Source of the DNA: Bacteroidales bacterium
Lineage (GTDB): Bacteria; Bacteroidota; Bacteroidia; Bacteroidales; UBA932
Assembly: GCA_017429885.1 (NCBI GenBank)
Contig: JAFROA010000422.1
Span: forward strand, 1-9,145
Direction of reading: 5' to 3'
DNA length: 9,145 nt
Translations under genes and position numbers: made by a program
The notes under the pieces: generated by a model
Told to the model about the DNA's origin: nothing
Databases searched by the model: none
What the model saw: only the letters and a program-made list of their open reading frames with translations
Part shown: one piece after another, positions 1-7,835 of the stretch
Layout of the letters: the number at the start of each line of letters is the position of its first letter
Numbering within the stretch: the first letter of the stretch is position 1

Positions 1-2367
1 CCGGCACCTGCCCCCGAACCGGCACCTGAGCCTAAACCGACCCCGGAGCCTGAACCGGAACCGGTCCCTTCAACTCCCGTTCCTGAGACAATCCCCGCCA
101 CAACCCCTGCGGAGACTGTGAAAGAGGAACCCGTTGAAGTCGAGCCGGAGATAGTTGAACCCAAGGAAGAAAAGGATGAGGAAAAGAAGGAAGATGCTCC
201 TGGATTCAAGGTGCTGGGCAAGATCGACATGTCCCAATTCGAGAAGAAGAGCGCCAAGAAGAGGGAGAGAATAACCAAGGGCAGCCAGAAGGTCGATGTC
301 GCCAAGGAAGGCAAGCAGGCTGACAACAACTCCCGCAAAGACAAGAAAGACCAGGGCAAAGCCTCCCAAGACCAAGGCAAGGGTGGCCGTAAACGCGGAC
401 GCGGTAATGACCGTTTCAAGCCGGCCATGACCGAAGAGGAGCAGGAGGCCATGCAGAAGGAGATCCAGAAGCAGGTCAAGGAGACCTACGCCAGGATGAA
501 TGACAACAAGAAGAACAACTTCGGAGCCAAGTACCGCAAGGAGAAGAGGGAGCAAGCCGCTGCAAGATCCCAGGAGGAGATGGCGCAGGTGATGGCCGAG
601 AAGACTGTCCTTAAAGTGACTGAGTTCGTGACAGTCAATGACTTGGCCACCTTGATGAACAACACTCCTGTCAATGAGGTGATCAAGGCCTGCATGGAGC
701 TTGGTCTAATGGTGTCCATCAACCAGAGGCTCGACGCTGAGGCTTTGGTTCTTGTGGCCGAGCAATTCGGTTATAAGGTGGAATTCGTCACCGCTGAGCT
801 TACGGAGGAGATCGAGGGTAATGACAACCAGGAGGAAAGCGATGAGGATCTCGTTCCCAGGCCTCCGGTGATCACCGTCATGGGTCATGTCGACCATGGA
901 AAGACATCCTTGCTTGACTATATCCGCAAATCCAACGTGATCGCGGGAGAGGCTGGAGGTATCACCCAGCACATCGGAGCTTACAATGTCAAGCTTCCTG
1001 ACGGGAGGAGGATCACCTTCCTTGACACTCCTGGACATGAGGCCTTCACCGCCATGCGAGCCAGGGGCGCCCAACTCACCGACCTCGCTATCATCATCAT
1101 CGCCGCTGACGACGCCGTCATGCCACAGACAGTCGAGGCCATCAACCATGCCCAGGCGGCTGGTGTACCTATGGTCTTCGCCATCAACAAGATAGACAAA
1201 CCGGGAGCAATGCCTGAGAAGATTTATCAGCAGCTCTCGCAAATGAATATCCTGACTGAGGCATGGGGAGGTAAGTACCAGTGCCAGGAAATCTCCGCGA
1301 AAAAAGGTCTCAACGTCGACAAGCTTCTTGAGAAAGTCTTGCTTGAGACCGACCTCCTCGAGCTTAAGGCTAATCCTAAGAAAAACGGCGTCGGAGCCGT
1401 CATCGAGTCTTCCCTTGACAAGGGCCGCGGATATCTCGCCACAGTTCTGGTGCAGAACGGAACCCTGAGAACAGGTGACATGGTCTTGAGTGGCTGCTAT
1501 TATGGTCGCATCAAGGCGATGTTCAATGAGCGTGGACAGAAAGTCAAGGAAGCCGGCCCGTCAACCCCTGTCAGCATCCTTGGCCTGAATGGAGCGCCAA
1601 GCGCTGGAGACAAGTTCAATGTCATGCCTGACGAGAAAGAGGCTAAGGCTATCGCCAACAAGCGCGAGCAGCTGATCCGCATCCAGGGCATCAAGACCCA
1701 GAAACACATGACCCTTGAGGAAATCGGAAGGCGTATCGCCATAGGAAACTTCAAGGAACTCAATGTCATCGTGAAGGGTGATGTGGACGGTTCTGTCGAG
1801 GCTCTTTCCGACTCCCTCATCAAGCTCTCGACCGAGCAGGTCAGAGTCAACGTGATCCACAAGGCGGTCGGAGCCATTTCCGAGTCTGATGTGATCCTCG
1901 CCGAGGCTTCTGACGCTGTCATCATCGGCTTCCAGGTCCGTCCTTCCACGGACGCCAGGAAGGTGGCCGATGAGCAAGGTATTGAGATCAGGCTTTATTC
2001 TGTCATCTATGACGCCATCAACGATGTCAAGGATGGTATTGAGGGCCTTCTCGAGCCTATCAAGAAGGAGGAGGTCACCGGTACCGCCGAGGTCAAGCAG
2101 ACCTTCAAGATCTCCAAGGTCGGCACGATTGCCGGTTGCCTTGTGAGGGATGGCAAGATCGCGAAGACTTCCCAGTGCCGCTTGATCCGCGACGGAATCG
2201 TGGTCTACACAGGCGACATCGCCTCTTTGAAGAGGAACAAGGACGACGCGAAAGAAGTCACTGCCGGAATGGAGTGTGGAATCGGCATCGAGAAGTTCAA
2301 CGACATCAAGGTCGGAGACATGATCGAGGCCTTCGTCATCACAGAGATCAAGCAGACTTTGGACTAG
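1..2367 (+). CDS. infB: Translation initiation factor IF-2 (5' end missing)
   Basis: IF-2 is the cytoplasmic GTPase that brings initiator fMet-tRNA to the 30S subunit and promotes 50S joining. The frame is open from base 1 (788 residues visible), so the GTG at 118 is internal and the true start lies off the left edge. Residues 1-40 are Pro/Glu-rich (PAPEP-like units) and 40-200 highly charged, as in the long IF-2 of Bacteroidota. An IF2_N domain follows at about 203-262. The G domain carries GHVDHGKT (295-302), GITQHIG (320-326), DTPGHE (342-347), NKID (396-399) and SAK (432-434). Domain II begins near 463 (GVGAVIE) and domain III near 585 ([11 protein letters not shown]). The C-terminal fMet-tRNA-binding domain (about 702-788) contains AGC (Cys713) and SLKRNKDD. 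All GTPase motifs are intact. The 3' end overlaps convergent folP by 20 bases. Confidence 0.97.
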   Translation, partial: PAPAPEPAPEPKPTPEPEPEPVPSTPVPETIPATTPAETVKEEPVEVEPEIVEPKEEKDEEKKEDAPGFKVLGKIDMSQFEKKSAKKRERITKGSQKVDVAKEGKQADNNSRKDKKDQGKASQDQGKGGRKRGRGNDRFKPAMTEEEQEAMQKEIQKQVKETYARMNDNKKNNFGAKYRKEKREQAAARSQEEMAQVMAEKTVLKVTEFVTVNDLATLMNNTPVNEVIKACMELGLMVSINQRLDAEALVLVAEQFGYKVEFVTAELTEEIEGNDNQEESDEDLVPRPPVITVMGHVDHGKTSLLDYIRKSNVIAGEAGGITQHIGAYNVKLPDGRRITFLDTPGHEAFTAMRARGAQLTDLAIIIIAADDAVMPQTVEAINHAQAAGVPMVFAINKIDKPGAMPEKIYQQLSQMNILTEAWGGKYQCQEISAKKGLNVDKLLEKVLLETDLLELKANPKKNGVGAVIESSLDKGRGYLATVLVQNGTLRTGDMVLSGCYYGRIKAMFNERGQKVKEAGPSTPVSILGLNGAPSAGDKFNVMPDEKEAKAIANKREQLIRIQGIKTQKHMTLEEIGRRIAIGNFKELNVIVKGDVDGSVEALSDSLIKLSTEQVRVNVIHKAVGAISESDVILAEASDAVIIGFQVRPSTDARKVADEQGIEIRLYSVIYDAINDVKDGIEGLLEPIKKEEVTGTAEVKQTFKISKVGTIAGCLVRDGKIAKTSQCRLIRDGIVVYTGDIASLKRNKDDAKEVTAGMECGIGIEKFNDIKVGDMIEAFVITEIKQTLD

Positions 2368-3172
2368 CTAAGACCTCAATGATCTGACGGGCGGGGGCCA
2401 CATCGTGGACACGAAGGATGGATGCCCCGTTCTGCAGGGCGATAAGATTCGCGGCGCATGTGGCCGGAAGAGCGTCCTCAGGACCGATGTCCAAAGGCTT
2501 GTACAGAAAACTCTTACGGGATAGGCCGGCCAATATTGGTCGGCCAAATTCCTTAAATTCAGCCAATTCCCTAAGAAGGAGCCAGTTTTGTCCCACTGTC
2601 TTAGCGAAGCCGAAGCCAGGATCAAGGATCCAATCCTTCACACCGAACTTGTCGGCGGTCTGGGCGATGCCTCTGAAAAAGGACTTCACATCCTCGAGGA
2701 TATCATCGTAGTCTGTAAGACTCTGCATGTCTTTAGGCGTACCGCGGGTGTGCATAGCCACATATTCAAGACCGAGCTCACCGACAGTTCTCCACATCTC
2801 TTTTGAGCCCCCACTCACATCATTAACGATGAAAGGTCCGACTATATCAAAAGCCTTGGATACAAGTCCCGGGCGGAAAGAGTCAATGGAAAGGCTCAAG
2901 CCTGGCCGCTCCGAGGCGAGTAGACTTAAAGCGGGCTCAAGTCTCCTCCACTCCACCTCTTCGCTGATCGATTCGGAACCAGGCCGTGTGGAGCAAGCGC
3001 CAAGATCAATGATATCAGCCCCCTCAGACAGCATCGAGTCAATCCTCGACAAGAAGATGGCCGAATCAAACGACCCGTCAGCTCCCAAGATACGGCTGCC
3101 GGCGTAAAAGGAATCGTCGGTGAGATTGACAATTCCCATGATGCTGATCTTTCTGTCTGGCTTATCCTCCAT
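2348..3172 (-). CDS. folP: Dihydropteroate synthase
   Basis: This enzyme condenses p-aminobenzoate with 6-hydroxymethyl-dihydropterin pyrophosphate in cytoplasmic folate synthesis and is the sulfonamide target. The protein is 274 residues, normal for the family, with a TIM-barrel motif order: [11 protein letters not shown] (12-22), [10 protein letters not shown] (56-65), VNDVSGG (116-122), MHTRGTP (140-146), DPGFGFAK (184-191), GLSRK (216-220) and RVHDV (254-258). Asn16, Asn117, Asp118, Lys220, Arg254 and His256 correspond to the conserved substrate-binding set. The usual Pro of the NxTPDSF loop is Asp19 here. GAC in place of GGE/GGQ in the second motif is a variant I associate with Bacteroidota. 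The ATG at 3172 places the first motif at the normal distance from the N terminus. The gene is convergent with infB and divergent from tmk. It appears to be a single chromosomal gene, with no mobile sul-type context. Confidence 0.96.
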   Translation of the reverse strand: MEDKPDRKISIMGIVNLTDDSFYAGSRILGADGSFDSAIFLSRIDSMLSEGADIIDLGACSTRPGSESISEEVEWRRLEPALSLLASERPGLSLSIDSFRPGLVSKAFDIVGPFIVNDVSGGSKEMWRTVGELGLEYVAMHTRGTPKDMQSLTDYDDILEDVKSFFRGIAQTADKFGVKDWILDPGFGFAKTVGQNWLLLRELAEFKEFGRPILAGLSRKSFLYKPLDIGPEDALPATCAANLIALQNGASILRVHDVAPARQIIEVLASPKSA

Positions 3173-3229
3173 ATTGCGCGAAAATAGCCAAAAAATGAAT
3201 ATATTTGTAGATATTTAAAACCACACTTG
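3173..3229. promoter_or_regulatory. Divergent folP / tmk promoter region
   Basis: These 57 AT-rich bases between two divergent start codons must hold both promoters, unless the genes are transcribed from further away. On the plus strand, a perfect match to the Bacteroidota -7 consensus TAnnTTTG lies at 3200-3207. On the minus strand, TATTTTCG (plus-strand 3179-3186) is a one-mismatch match close to the folP ATG, which would make the folP transcript nearly leaderless. The 11-mer CGCGAAAATAG (3177-3187) recurs in the other divergent promoter region of this window. Confidence 0.6.
3200..3207 (+). promoter_or_regulatory. -7 element of the tmk operon promoter
   Basis: TATATTTG matches TAnnTTTG, the -7 element recognised by the Bacteroidota primary sigma factor. 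It ends 22 bases before the tmk ATG, which leaves room for a short leader. No clear TTTG -33 element is present; the nearest candidate is ATTG at 3173-3176, with a spacer longer than usual. There is no Shine-Dalgarno sequence before the ATG, as is common in this phylum. Confidence 0.5.
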
Positions 3230-3919
3230 ATGCTTATTGTTCTGGAAGGATTGGACGGAGCGGGAAAGTCCACTCAAGTCAGGAAACTGAAGGCCTACCT
3301 CGAGGAGGTTGGCCCTAAACCTATGGAGTATATTCATTTCCCGAGATACGATTCTCCAGTGTACGGTGATCTTATCAGCCGCTTCCTTAGGGGAGATTTC
3401 GGATCGAACGAGTCTGTGCATCCCCAACTCGTGGCATTGCTCTTCGCCGAGGATCGGCACGGGGCCGCCCCAGACATAAAAGCGGTTCTCTCACAAGGCG
3501 GCACTGTCCTTCTTGACAGATATGTTTACTCAAATATAGCCTACCAGTGCGCTAAACTGGCGAATCAAGAGGAGAGTGAGTCACTCCGAGAATGGATCAT
3601 CAACACCGAGTTCGGGGATTTCGACCTTCCGAGGCCTGACCTGAACATATTCCTTGATGTTCCCATCGGTTTCGTTGAGAAGAGCCTCGAGAAAGACCGT
3701 AATGGCTCAGACAGGAACTACCTCCACGGATCCCAGGACATCCATGAGGCGAGTATCGAGTTTCAGAAGAGAGTGCGGGACATCTACAAACGACAGGCCC
3801 GACTCGATAAAAACTTCATACCTGTGGACTGCTCAGGGGAGGATGGGAACATGCTTCCTCCGGACGATATATTCGCCAAGATTAAAGTATTGACAGACAC
3901 TTATCTGACAAGACGATGA
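3230..3919 (+). CDS. tmk: Thymidylate (dTMP) kinase
   Basis: This cytoplasmic kinase phosphorylates dTMP to dTDP using ATP, an essential step to dTTP. The 229-residue protein has a P-loop at 7-15 (GLDGAGKST), the DRY motif at 96-98 followed by VYSNIAYQ, and a LID-like Arg-rich stretch (KDRNGSDRNYL). It is somewhat longer than the roughly 205-215 residues of E. coli-type enzymes, in line with the extended form I associate with Bacteroidales. The ATG at 3230 is preferred over the in-frame TTG just upstream because it gives the normal short lead into the P-loop strand. It is the first gene of the tmk-doxX-purB run. Its TGA overlaps the next ATG (ATGA at 3916-3919), suggesting translational coupling. 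Confidence 0.95.
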   Translation: MLIVLEGLDGAGKSTQVRKLKAYLEEVGPKPMEYIHFPRYDSPVYGDLISRFLRGDFGSNESVHPQLVALLFAEDRHGAAPDIKAVLSQGGTVLLDRYVYSNIAYQCAKLANQEESESLREWIINTEFGDFDLPRPDLNIFLDVPIGFVEKSLEKDRNGSDRNYLHGSQDIHEASIEFQKRVRDIYKRQARLDKNFIPVDCSGEDGNMLPPDDIFAKIKVLTDTYLTRR

Positions 3920-5130
3920 ACAGCAACTTTATCCATTACAGACTACGCAGGTTCTGCGCTTTCATAATAGGGCTGGTGTTTTTGCTCGCGGGAATCTTCA
4001 AGCTTCTCGACCCTGTCGGAGCCGGGTTGGTCGTGGAAGAGTATTACCGCTTCCTCGGGCTCACATTCATGCTGCCGACAGCCAAGGCAGTTGCCATTTT
4101 CCTGGCCTTGCTTGAGGCTCTGCTTGGAGCGGCCATGATCAGTGGAGTGTGGAGGGATATCGTGGCCATAGCCACTTCAGCCCTGATCGTCTTCTTCACG
4201 ATCATCACGTTATTCCTGGCGATATTCAATCCTTCAATGGACTGCGGGTGTTTCGGCGAGGTCATTCACCTGTCGAATATGCAGACATTCCTGAAGAATG
4301 TCGCGCTACTTGTCTTGGCGGTCATAGCGTTCGCCCCTTTCAAGGATCTGGGCGAACCGAAGAAACGGAAATACATATCCTTCTTTATCGCGGCCGCCTC
4401 GATCGCCGGATTCACATTATATTCACTGAATTCCCTGCCCCTTGTGGATTACACCTCATTCAGGCCAGGAAGCGAGCTCATCTCTTCCTCTAACGAGGAC
4501 AATGACTTCAAATCCACCTTCATTTATGAGAAGAACGGCCAGAAAGGGGTCTTCACTCTCGACAAACTTCCTGATTCCACTTGGACATTTGTCAAGGCTG
4601 AGACGGTCCGCATGAACGGTCCTAAAGCCGGAGGCGAGCCCCCGATCCTCACTTTCACGGACACCACCGGGACTTACAGGGATGAACTCGCCACCTCGGG
4701 CAACGTGATGGCGCTCACCGTTTACGATCCATCCGGAATGAAGGGAGATGATTGGACGAGGATAGCCACCGCCATTGACGGTGCTTCCAAGGCCGGCTTC
4801 ACTCCTTTGCTTCTCGTGTCCGGAAACAAAGCCCGCTTTGAGAGCCTTCCAGCCATGATCCCAGAGGCGCGTGAAACGCTCCTCTCCCACCTTTTCTTCA
4901 CTGACCGGAAAACCTTGCTGGCCATGAACAGGTCGAATGGTGGAGGAACATGGTTCAATGACGGGGAGCTTATCAAGAAATTCCATTCCGGATCCCTCCC
5001 TACAGAGGAACAATTCCTCGAAATGACCGGGGACGATCCCACGGACATAATGCTCCACACCAGCACCAAAGGAAGGCTCCGGTTCCAGGGTTTCCTTTTA
5101 TACACGATAGCTCTCCTCTTGTTGATTTAA
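3916..5130 (+). CDS. BT_3928-like DoxX/MauE membrane protein with C-terminal thioredoxin-like domain
   Basis: This 404-residue inner-membrane protein has a DoxX/MauE-like N-terminal half with hydrophobic segments near residues 12-32, 55-77, 80-104, 119-139 and 153-170. A DCGCFGE motif (Cys110 and Cys112) follows the third segment, as in MauE-type proteins linked to thiol/disulfide chemistry. Residues about 243-385 look like a periplasmic thioredoxin-like domain: the stretch opens with an ILTFTD strand and carries a late NRSNGGGTWF segment (338-347). It has no CXXC and no cysteine at all. A last hydrophobic segment (about 390-404) ends the protein. The arrangement resembles the family called BT_3928 in Bacteroides, whose reaction is, to my knowledge, not established. 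A redox role is inference only. It overlaps tmk by 4 bases and lies 10 bases before purB, so it is probably cotranscribed with both. Confidence 0.82.
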   Translation: MNSNFIHYRLRRFCAFIIGLVFLLAGIFKLLDPVGAGLVVEEYYRFLGLTFMLPTAKAVAIFLALLEALLGAAMISGVWRDIVAIATSALIVFFTIITLFLAIFNPSMDCGCFGEVIHLSNMQTFLKNVALLVLAVIAFAPFKDLGEPKKRKYISFFIAAASIAGFTLYSLNSLPLVDYTSFRPGSELISSSNEDNDFKSTFIYEKNGQKGVFTLDKLPDSTWTFVKAETVRMNGPKAGGEPPILTFTDTTGTYRDELATSGNVMALTVYDPSGMKGDDWTRIATAIDGASKAGFTPLLLVSGNKARFESLPAMIPEARETLLSHLFFTDRKTLLAMNRSNGGGTWFNDGELIKKFHSGSLPTEEQFLEMTGDDPTDIMLHTSTKGRLRFQGFLLYTIALLLLI

Positions 5131-5140
5131 GCGATCTGAC

Positions 5141-6505
5141 ATGTTAGACATTAATTCCCTTACGGCGGTATCCCCGATTGACGGACGCTATGCCTCCAAA
5201 ACATCATCTCTGAGGCAGTATTTCAGCGAATATGCCCTCATCCGATACAGAGTACGGGTCGAGGTCGAGTATTTCATCGCTCTGTGCCAAATTCCCCTGC
5301 CCCAGCTGGCTGGATTCGGAGAAGGAACGGGCAAGACGAGAGAAGATCTTATCGAGGAACTGCGGAGCATTTATATTGAAATGACTCCCGAGGACGCCTC
5401 GAAAGTCAAGGATATTGAGAAGATCACAAACCACGACGTCAAGGCGGTTGAGTATTATATCAAGGAAAAGTTCGATTCTCTCGGTCTCTCGGCTTGGAAA
5501 GAGTTCATCCATTTCGGGTTGACATCACAGGACATCAATAACACTTCCCAGCCCTTGATGCTAAAGGAAGCTCTTGAGAATGAATATATTCCCGCACTAA
5601 AAGAGGTAGTCGTGACACTCCGTGGATACGCAAGGGAATGGGAAGATGTCCCCATGCTTGCGAAAACCCACGGCCAACCAGCGACCCCGACCCGGCTCGG
5701 TAAAGAGATCATGGTGTTCGTCGCCAGGCTTGAGGAGCAGCTCCGTCAATTTTACGGACTCACATACCCCGCCAAGTTCGGTGGAGCCACGGGTAACATG
5801 AACGCTCATAAGGTCGCCTACCCTGAGATAGATTGGAAATCATTCGCTGACAGCTTCGTCTCGTCACTCGGCCTCAACCGCTCTTTCCCCACAACACAGA
5901 TCGAGCACTACGACAACCTCGCCGCGATATTCGACTGCCTGCGAAGGATTAACACAATCCTCATCGATCTTTGCCGCGACATCTGGACATATATCTCCAT
6001 GGAGTATTTCCGCCAGAGAGTGGTTAAAGGCGAGGTTGGTTCCTCGGCCATGCCCCACAAGGTCAACCCGATAGATTTTGAGAACGCCGAGGGCAATCTC
6101 GGGATGGCGAATGCCACGCTGACTTTCCTTTCCATGAAGCTTCCCATCTCAAGACTCCAGAGGGATCTCACAGACTCCACGGTTCAAAGGAATATTGGTG
6201 TTCCTGTCGCTCACGGAATGATCGCGTTCGCATCTCTGAAAAAAGGTCTTGGCAAGTTGATACTCAACAAGGAAGCCATCGATGCCGACCTCCATCGCAA
6301 CTGGGCTGTAGTGGCGGAAGCCTTGCAGACCATATTGCGCCGGGAAGGATATCCCAACCCTTATGAGACACTCAAGGCTCTCACACGTACCGGAGCGGCG
6401 ATTGACGAGAAGACCATCGCAGACTTCATCGACACCCTCGAGGTCAGCGAGAGCGTCAAAGCCGAGATGAGAGCCATCTCACCTTGGACGTACACGGGTA
6501 TTTAA
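5141..6505 (+). CDS. purB: Adenylosuccinate lyase
   Basis: PurB catalyses two fumarate-releasing eliminations: SAICAR to AICAR in purine synthesis, and adenylosuccinate to AMP. It acts as a cytoplasmic homotetramer. The 454-residue length and the wording of the signature loop (GSSAMPHKVNPIDFEN, from residue 300) match the E. coli-like long PurB type. The catalytic Ser lies in the 301-302 pair of that flexible loop. THGQPATPT around His177 carries the general-acid histidine, and TSQDINNT (128-135) is the substrate-binding segment. An N-terminal SPIDGRY motif supports the ATG at 5141. It is the last gene of the tmk operon. It ends 6 bases before the convergent divIC-like gene, with no typical terminator in the gap. 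Confidence 0.97.
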   Translation: MLDINSLTAVSPIDGRYASKTSSLRQYFSEYALIRYRVRVEVEYFIALCQIPLPQLAGFGEGTGKTREDLIEELRSIYIEMTPEDASKVKDIEKITNHDVKAVEYYIKEKFDSLGLSAWKEFIHFGLTSQDINNTSQPLMLKEALENEYIPALKEVVVTLRGYAREWEDVPMLAKTHGQPATPTRLGKEIMVFVARLEEQLRQFYGLTYPAKFGGATGNMNAHKVAYPEIDWKSFADSFVSSLGLNRSFPTTQIEHYDNLAAIFDCLRRINTILIDLCRDIWTYISMEYFRQRVVKGEVGSSAMPHKVNPIDFENAEGNLGMANATLTFLSMKLPISRLQRDLTDSTVQRNIGVPVAHGMIAFASLKKGLGKLILNKEAIDADLHRNWAVVAEALQTILRREGYPNPYETLKALTRTGAAIDEKTIADFIDTLEVSESVKAEMRAISPWTYTGI

Positions 6506-6511
6506 TAAGCT

Positions 6512-6835
6512 TTACTCAACGACATAAACGTCGTCGCCGGGCTCGGCGAAACCAAAGTTCTCACGAGCGTAACGCTCGAGAGAATCTTTGTCTGAAGTGA
6601 GGCCATGGATCTGGGAATCCATCTCGAGAATCTCCTTGTTGTACTTCTCTATGAGCTTATCCTGACGTTTGATCTCAGCGCCGGCCCTCACCCAGCGGAC
6701 GATGTTGTTCTGGTTTATGAAACCCACCATGATCAGGAAAATGGCGGTGGCCACAATGGCATAACGGATAAAGGAGCGTTTCTCGGCGTTCCTTCCATCT
6801 TTATCCCTGTCCCAAATGTCCCTGAACTTTCCCAT
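6512..6835 (-). CDS. DivIC/FtsB-like septum formation initiator
   Basis: This is a 107-residue bitopic membrane protein with a charged cytoplasmic N terminus (1-23), one membrane segment (about 24-40), and a periplasmic heptad-like coiled coil (about 50-85) leading into ERYARENFGFAEPGDDVYVVE-type residues at the end. This layout, and the (Y/A)REN(F/Y)G...PGD(D/E) ending, are typical of the DivIC/FtsB family (Pfam DivIC). These proteins form the FtsQLB/DivIB-FtsL-DivIC complex that activates septal wall synthesis. Neither FtsL nor FtsQ is nearby. The gene is convergent with purB and divergent from the nucleotidyltransferase gene. The family assignment is firm. I leave the symbol empty because divIC and ftsB cannot be told apart by sequence alone. 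Confidence 0.88.
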   Translation of the reverse strand: MGKFRDIWDRDKDGRNAEKRSFIRYAIVATAIFLIMVGFINQNNIVRWVRAGAEIKRQDKLIEKYNKEILEMDSQIHGLTSDKDSLERYARENFGFAEPGDDVYVVE

Positions 6836-6891
6836 CCGCTTAAGACGTTATTAACGCGAAAATAGTTATTTTTGTAGAAATATCATATATC
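6836..6891. promoter_or_regulatory. Divergent divIC-like / nucleotidyltransferase promoter region
   Basis: This 56-base AT-rich gap lies between two divergent starts. On the plus strand, a TAnnTTTG match is at 6867-6874. On the minus strand, TATTTTCG (plus-strand 6857-6864) is a near-match with room for a leader of roughly 15 bases before the ATG at 6835. The 11-mer CGCGAAAATAG (6855-6865) and the 8-mer TTTGTAGA (6871-6878) both also occur in the folP/tmk gap. Confidence 0.6.
6867..6874 (+). promoter_or_regulatory. -7 element upstream of the nucleotidyltransferase gene
   Basis: TATTTTTG fits the Bacteroidota consensus TAnnTTTG and ends 17 bases before the ATG at 6892. No TTTG -33 element is visible at the expected distance upstream. 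No Shine-Dalgarno sequence precedes the start. Confidence 0.5.
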
Positions 6892-7830
6892 ATGAAACCT
6901 ACTCTTCTTGTGCTCGCGGCCGGTATGGGAAGCCGCTATGGAGGCTTGAAACAAATGGATGGCCTTGGCCCCAGTGGTGAGACCATCATCGACTATTCTA
7001 TCTATGACGCGGTCGAGGCCGGATTCGGTAAAGTCGTCTACATAGTCAGGGAATATTTCCTGGAGCAGTTCAAAGAGACTGTCGATAGAAAATATTCCGG
7101 AATCCTTTGCCCTGATGGAACTCCTCTTGAGTTCGATTTCGTGGTTCAGGAGCTGGACAAGATTCCTTCAAGATTCACCCTCAATCCCGAGCGTCAGAAG
7201 CCATGGGGCACCGCGCACGCCGTGCTTATGGCCAAAGACGTGATTCATGAGCCTTTCGCAGTCATCAACGGGGATGACTTTTACGGCAAGGAGTCCTTCA
7301 AGATCATCGCGAACTGGCTGAAAGATCACGAGGAAAGCAAAGGGGTGTGCTCCATCGTCGGATTCGAGCTTGACAACACCCTCTCTGAGTTCGGGAAAGT
7401 CTCCCGCGGCATTTGCCACTATGACGAGAACAGAAGCCTCACCAGCGTCGTTGAGTTCGTCAATGTCGGTGCTGAGGAAGATGGCAAAGTCTATGGCGAC
7501 AACACTGTCAGTGGCGAGACCCATGTCGAGGTCGACGCCAAGGCTCTATGCTCCATGAATATGTGGGGATTCACCCCGGATTATTTCGAGCTTAGCGAGG
7601 CTGTCTTCGAGAAGTTCTTGGAAGTCAATCTCATGGAACTCAAGAAAGAGTACTATATTCCCTACGCCGTCGACTACATCATGAGGGAGAACGGCTACAA
7701 ATGCGAGGTGCTCTCAACTCCGGCCAGATGGTTCGGAGTGACCTATAAAGACGATCGCCCGGGAGTCGTGGCCAAGTTCCAGGAGCTTGCCGACAATGGC
7801 GTTTATCCCACTCCCCTCTGGAAGAAATAG
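6892..7830 (+). CDS. Sugar-phosphate nucleotidyltransferase family protein
   Basis: This 312-residue cytoplasmic protein has the Rossmann-like nucleotidyltransferase fold. The N-terminal strand LLVLAAGMGSRYGGLKQ (5-21) is the glycine-rich NTP-binding signature, with Arg15 and Lys20 in the catalytic positions. KPWGTAHAV (103-111) resembles the nucleobase-binding segment. VINGDDFYG (124-132) carries the metal-binding aspartate pair. Such enzymes join a sugar-1-phosphate to an NTP, releasing pyrophosphate. The sugar and the base cannot be read from the sequence. In Bacteroidales, related genes often sit beside a sugar kinase of the phosphotransferase (APH-like) family, in the manner of AmgK/MurU cell-wall recycling. 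No kinase is seen here. The next gene, a CPBP protease, starts 5 bases after the stop, so the two are probably cotranscribed. Confidence 0.85.
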   Translation: MKPTLLVLAAGMGSRYGGLKQMDGLGPSGETIIDYSIYDAVEAGFGKVVYIVREYFLEQFKETVDRKYSGILCPDGTPLEFDFVVQELDKIPSRFTLNPERQKPWGTAHAVLMAKDVIHEPFAVINGDDFYGKESFKIIANWLKDHEESKGVCSIVGFELDNTLSEFGKVSRGICHYDENRSLTSVVEFVNVGAEEDGKVYGDNTVSGETHVEVDAKALCSMNMWGFTPDYFELSEAVFEKFLEVNLMELKKEYYIPYAVDYIMRENGYKCEVLSTPARWFGVTYKDDRPGVVAKFQELADNGVYPTPLWKK

Positions 7831-7835
7831 GTCCC

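Noticed and set aside
118..120. GTG as the start of infB
   Set aside because: The frame stays open to base 1 with Pro/Glu-rich sequence typical of the IF-2 N terminus, so this codon is an internal Val.
706..1242. A long minus-strand open frame inside infB
   Set aside because: It is antisense to the highly conserved IF-2 G domain, whose plus-strand motifs are intact. The antisense product shows no family motif.
4456..5058. A 200-residue minus-strand open frame inside the DoxX-like gene
   Set aside because: The plus-strand frame continues a recognisable family protein to its final membrane segment. The antisense frame has no recognisable features or promoter.
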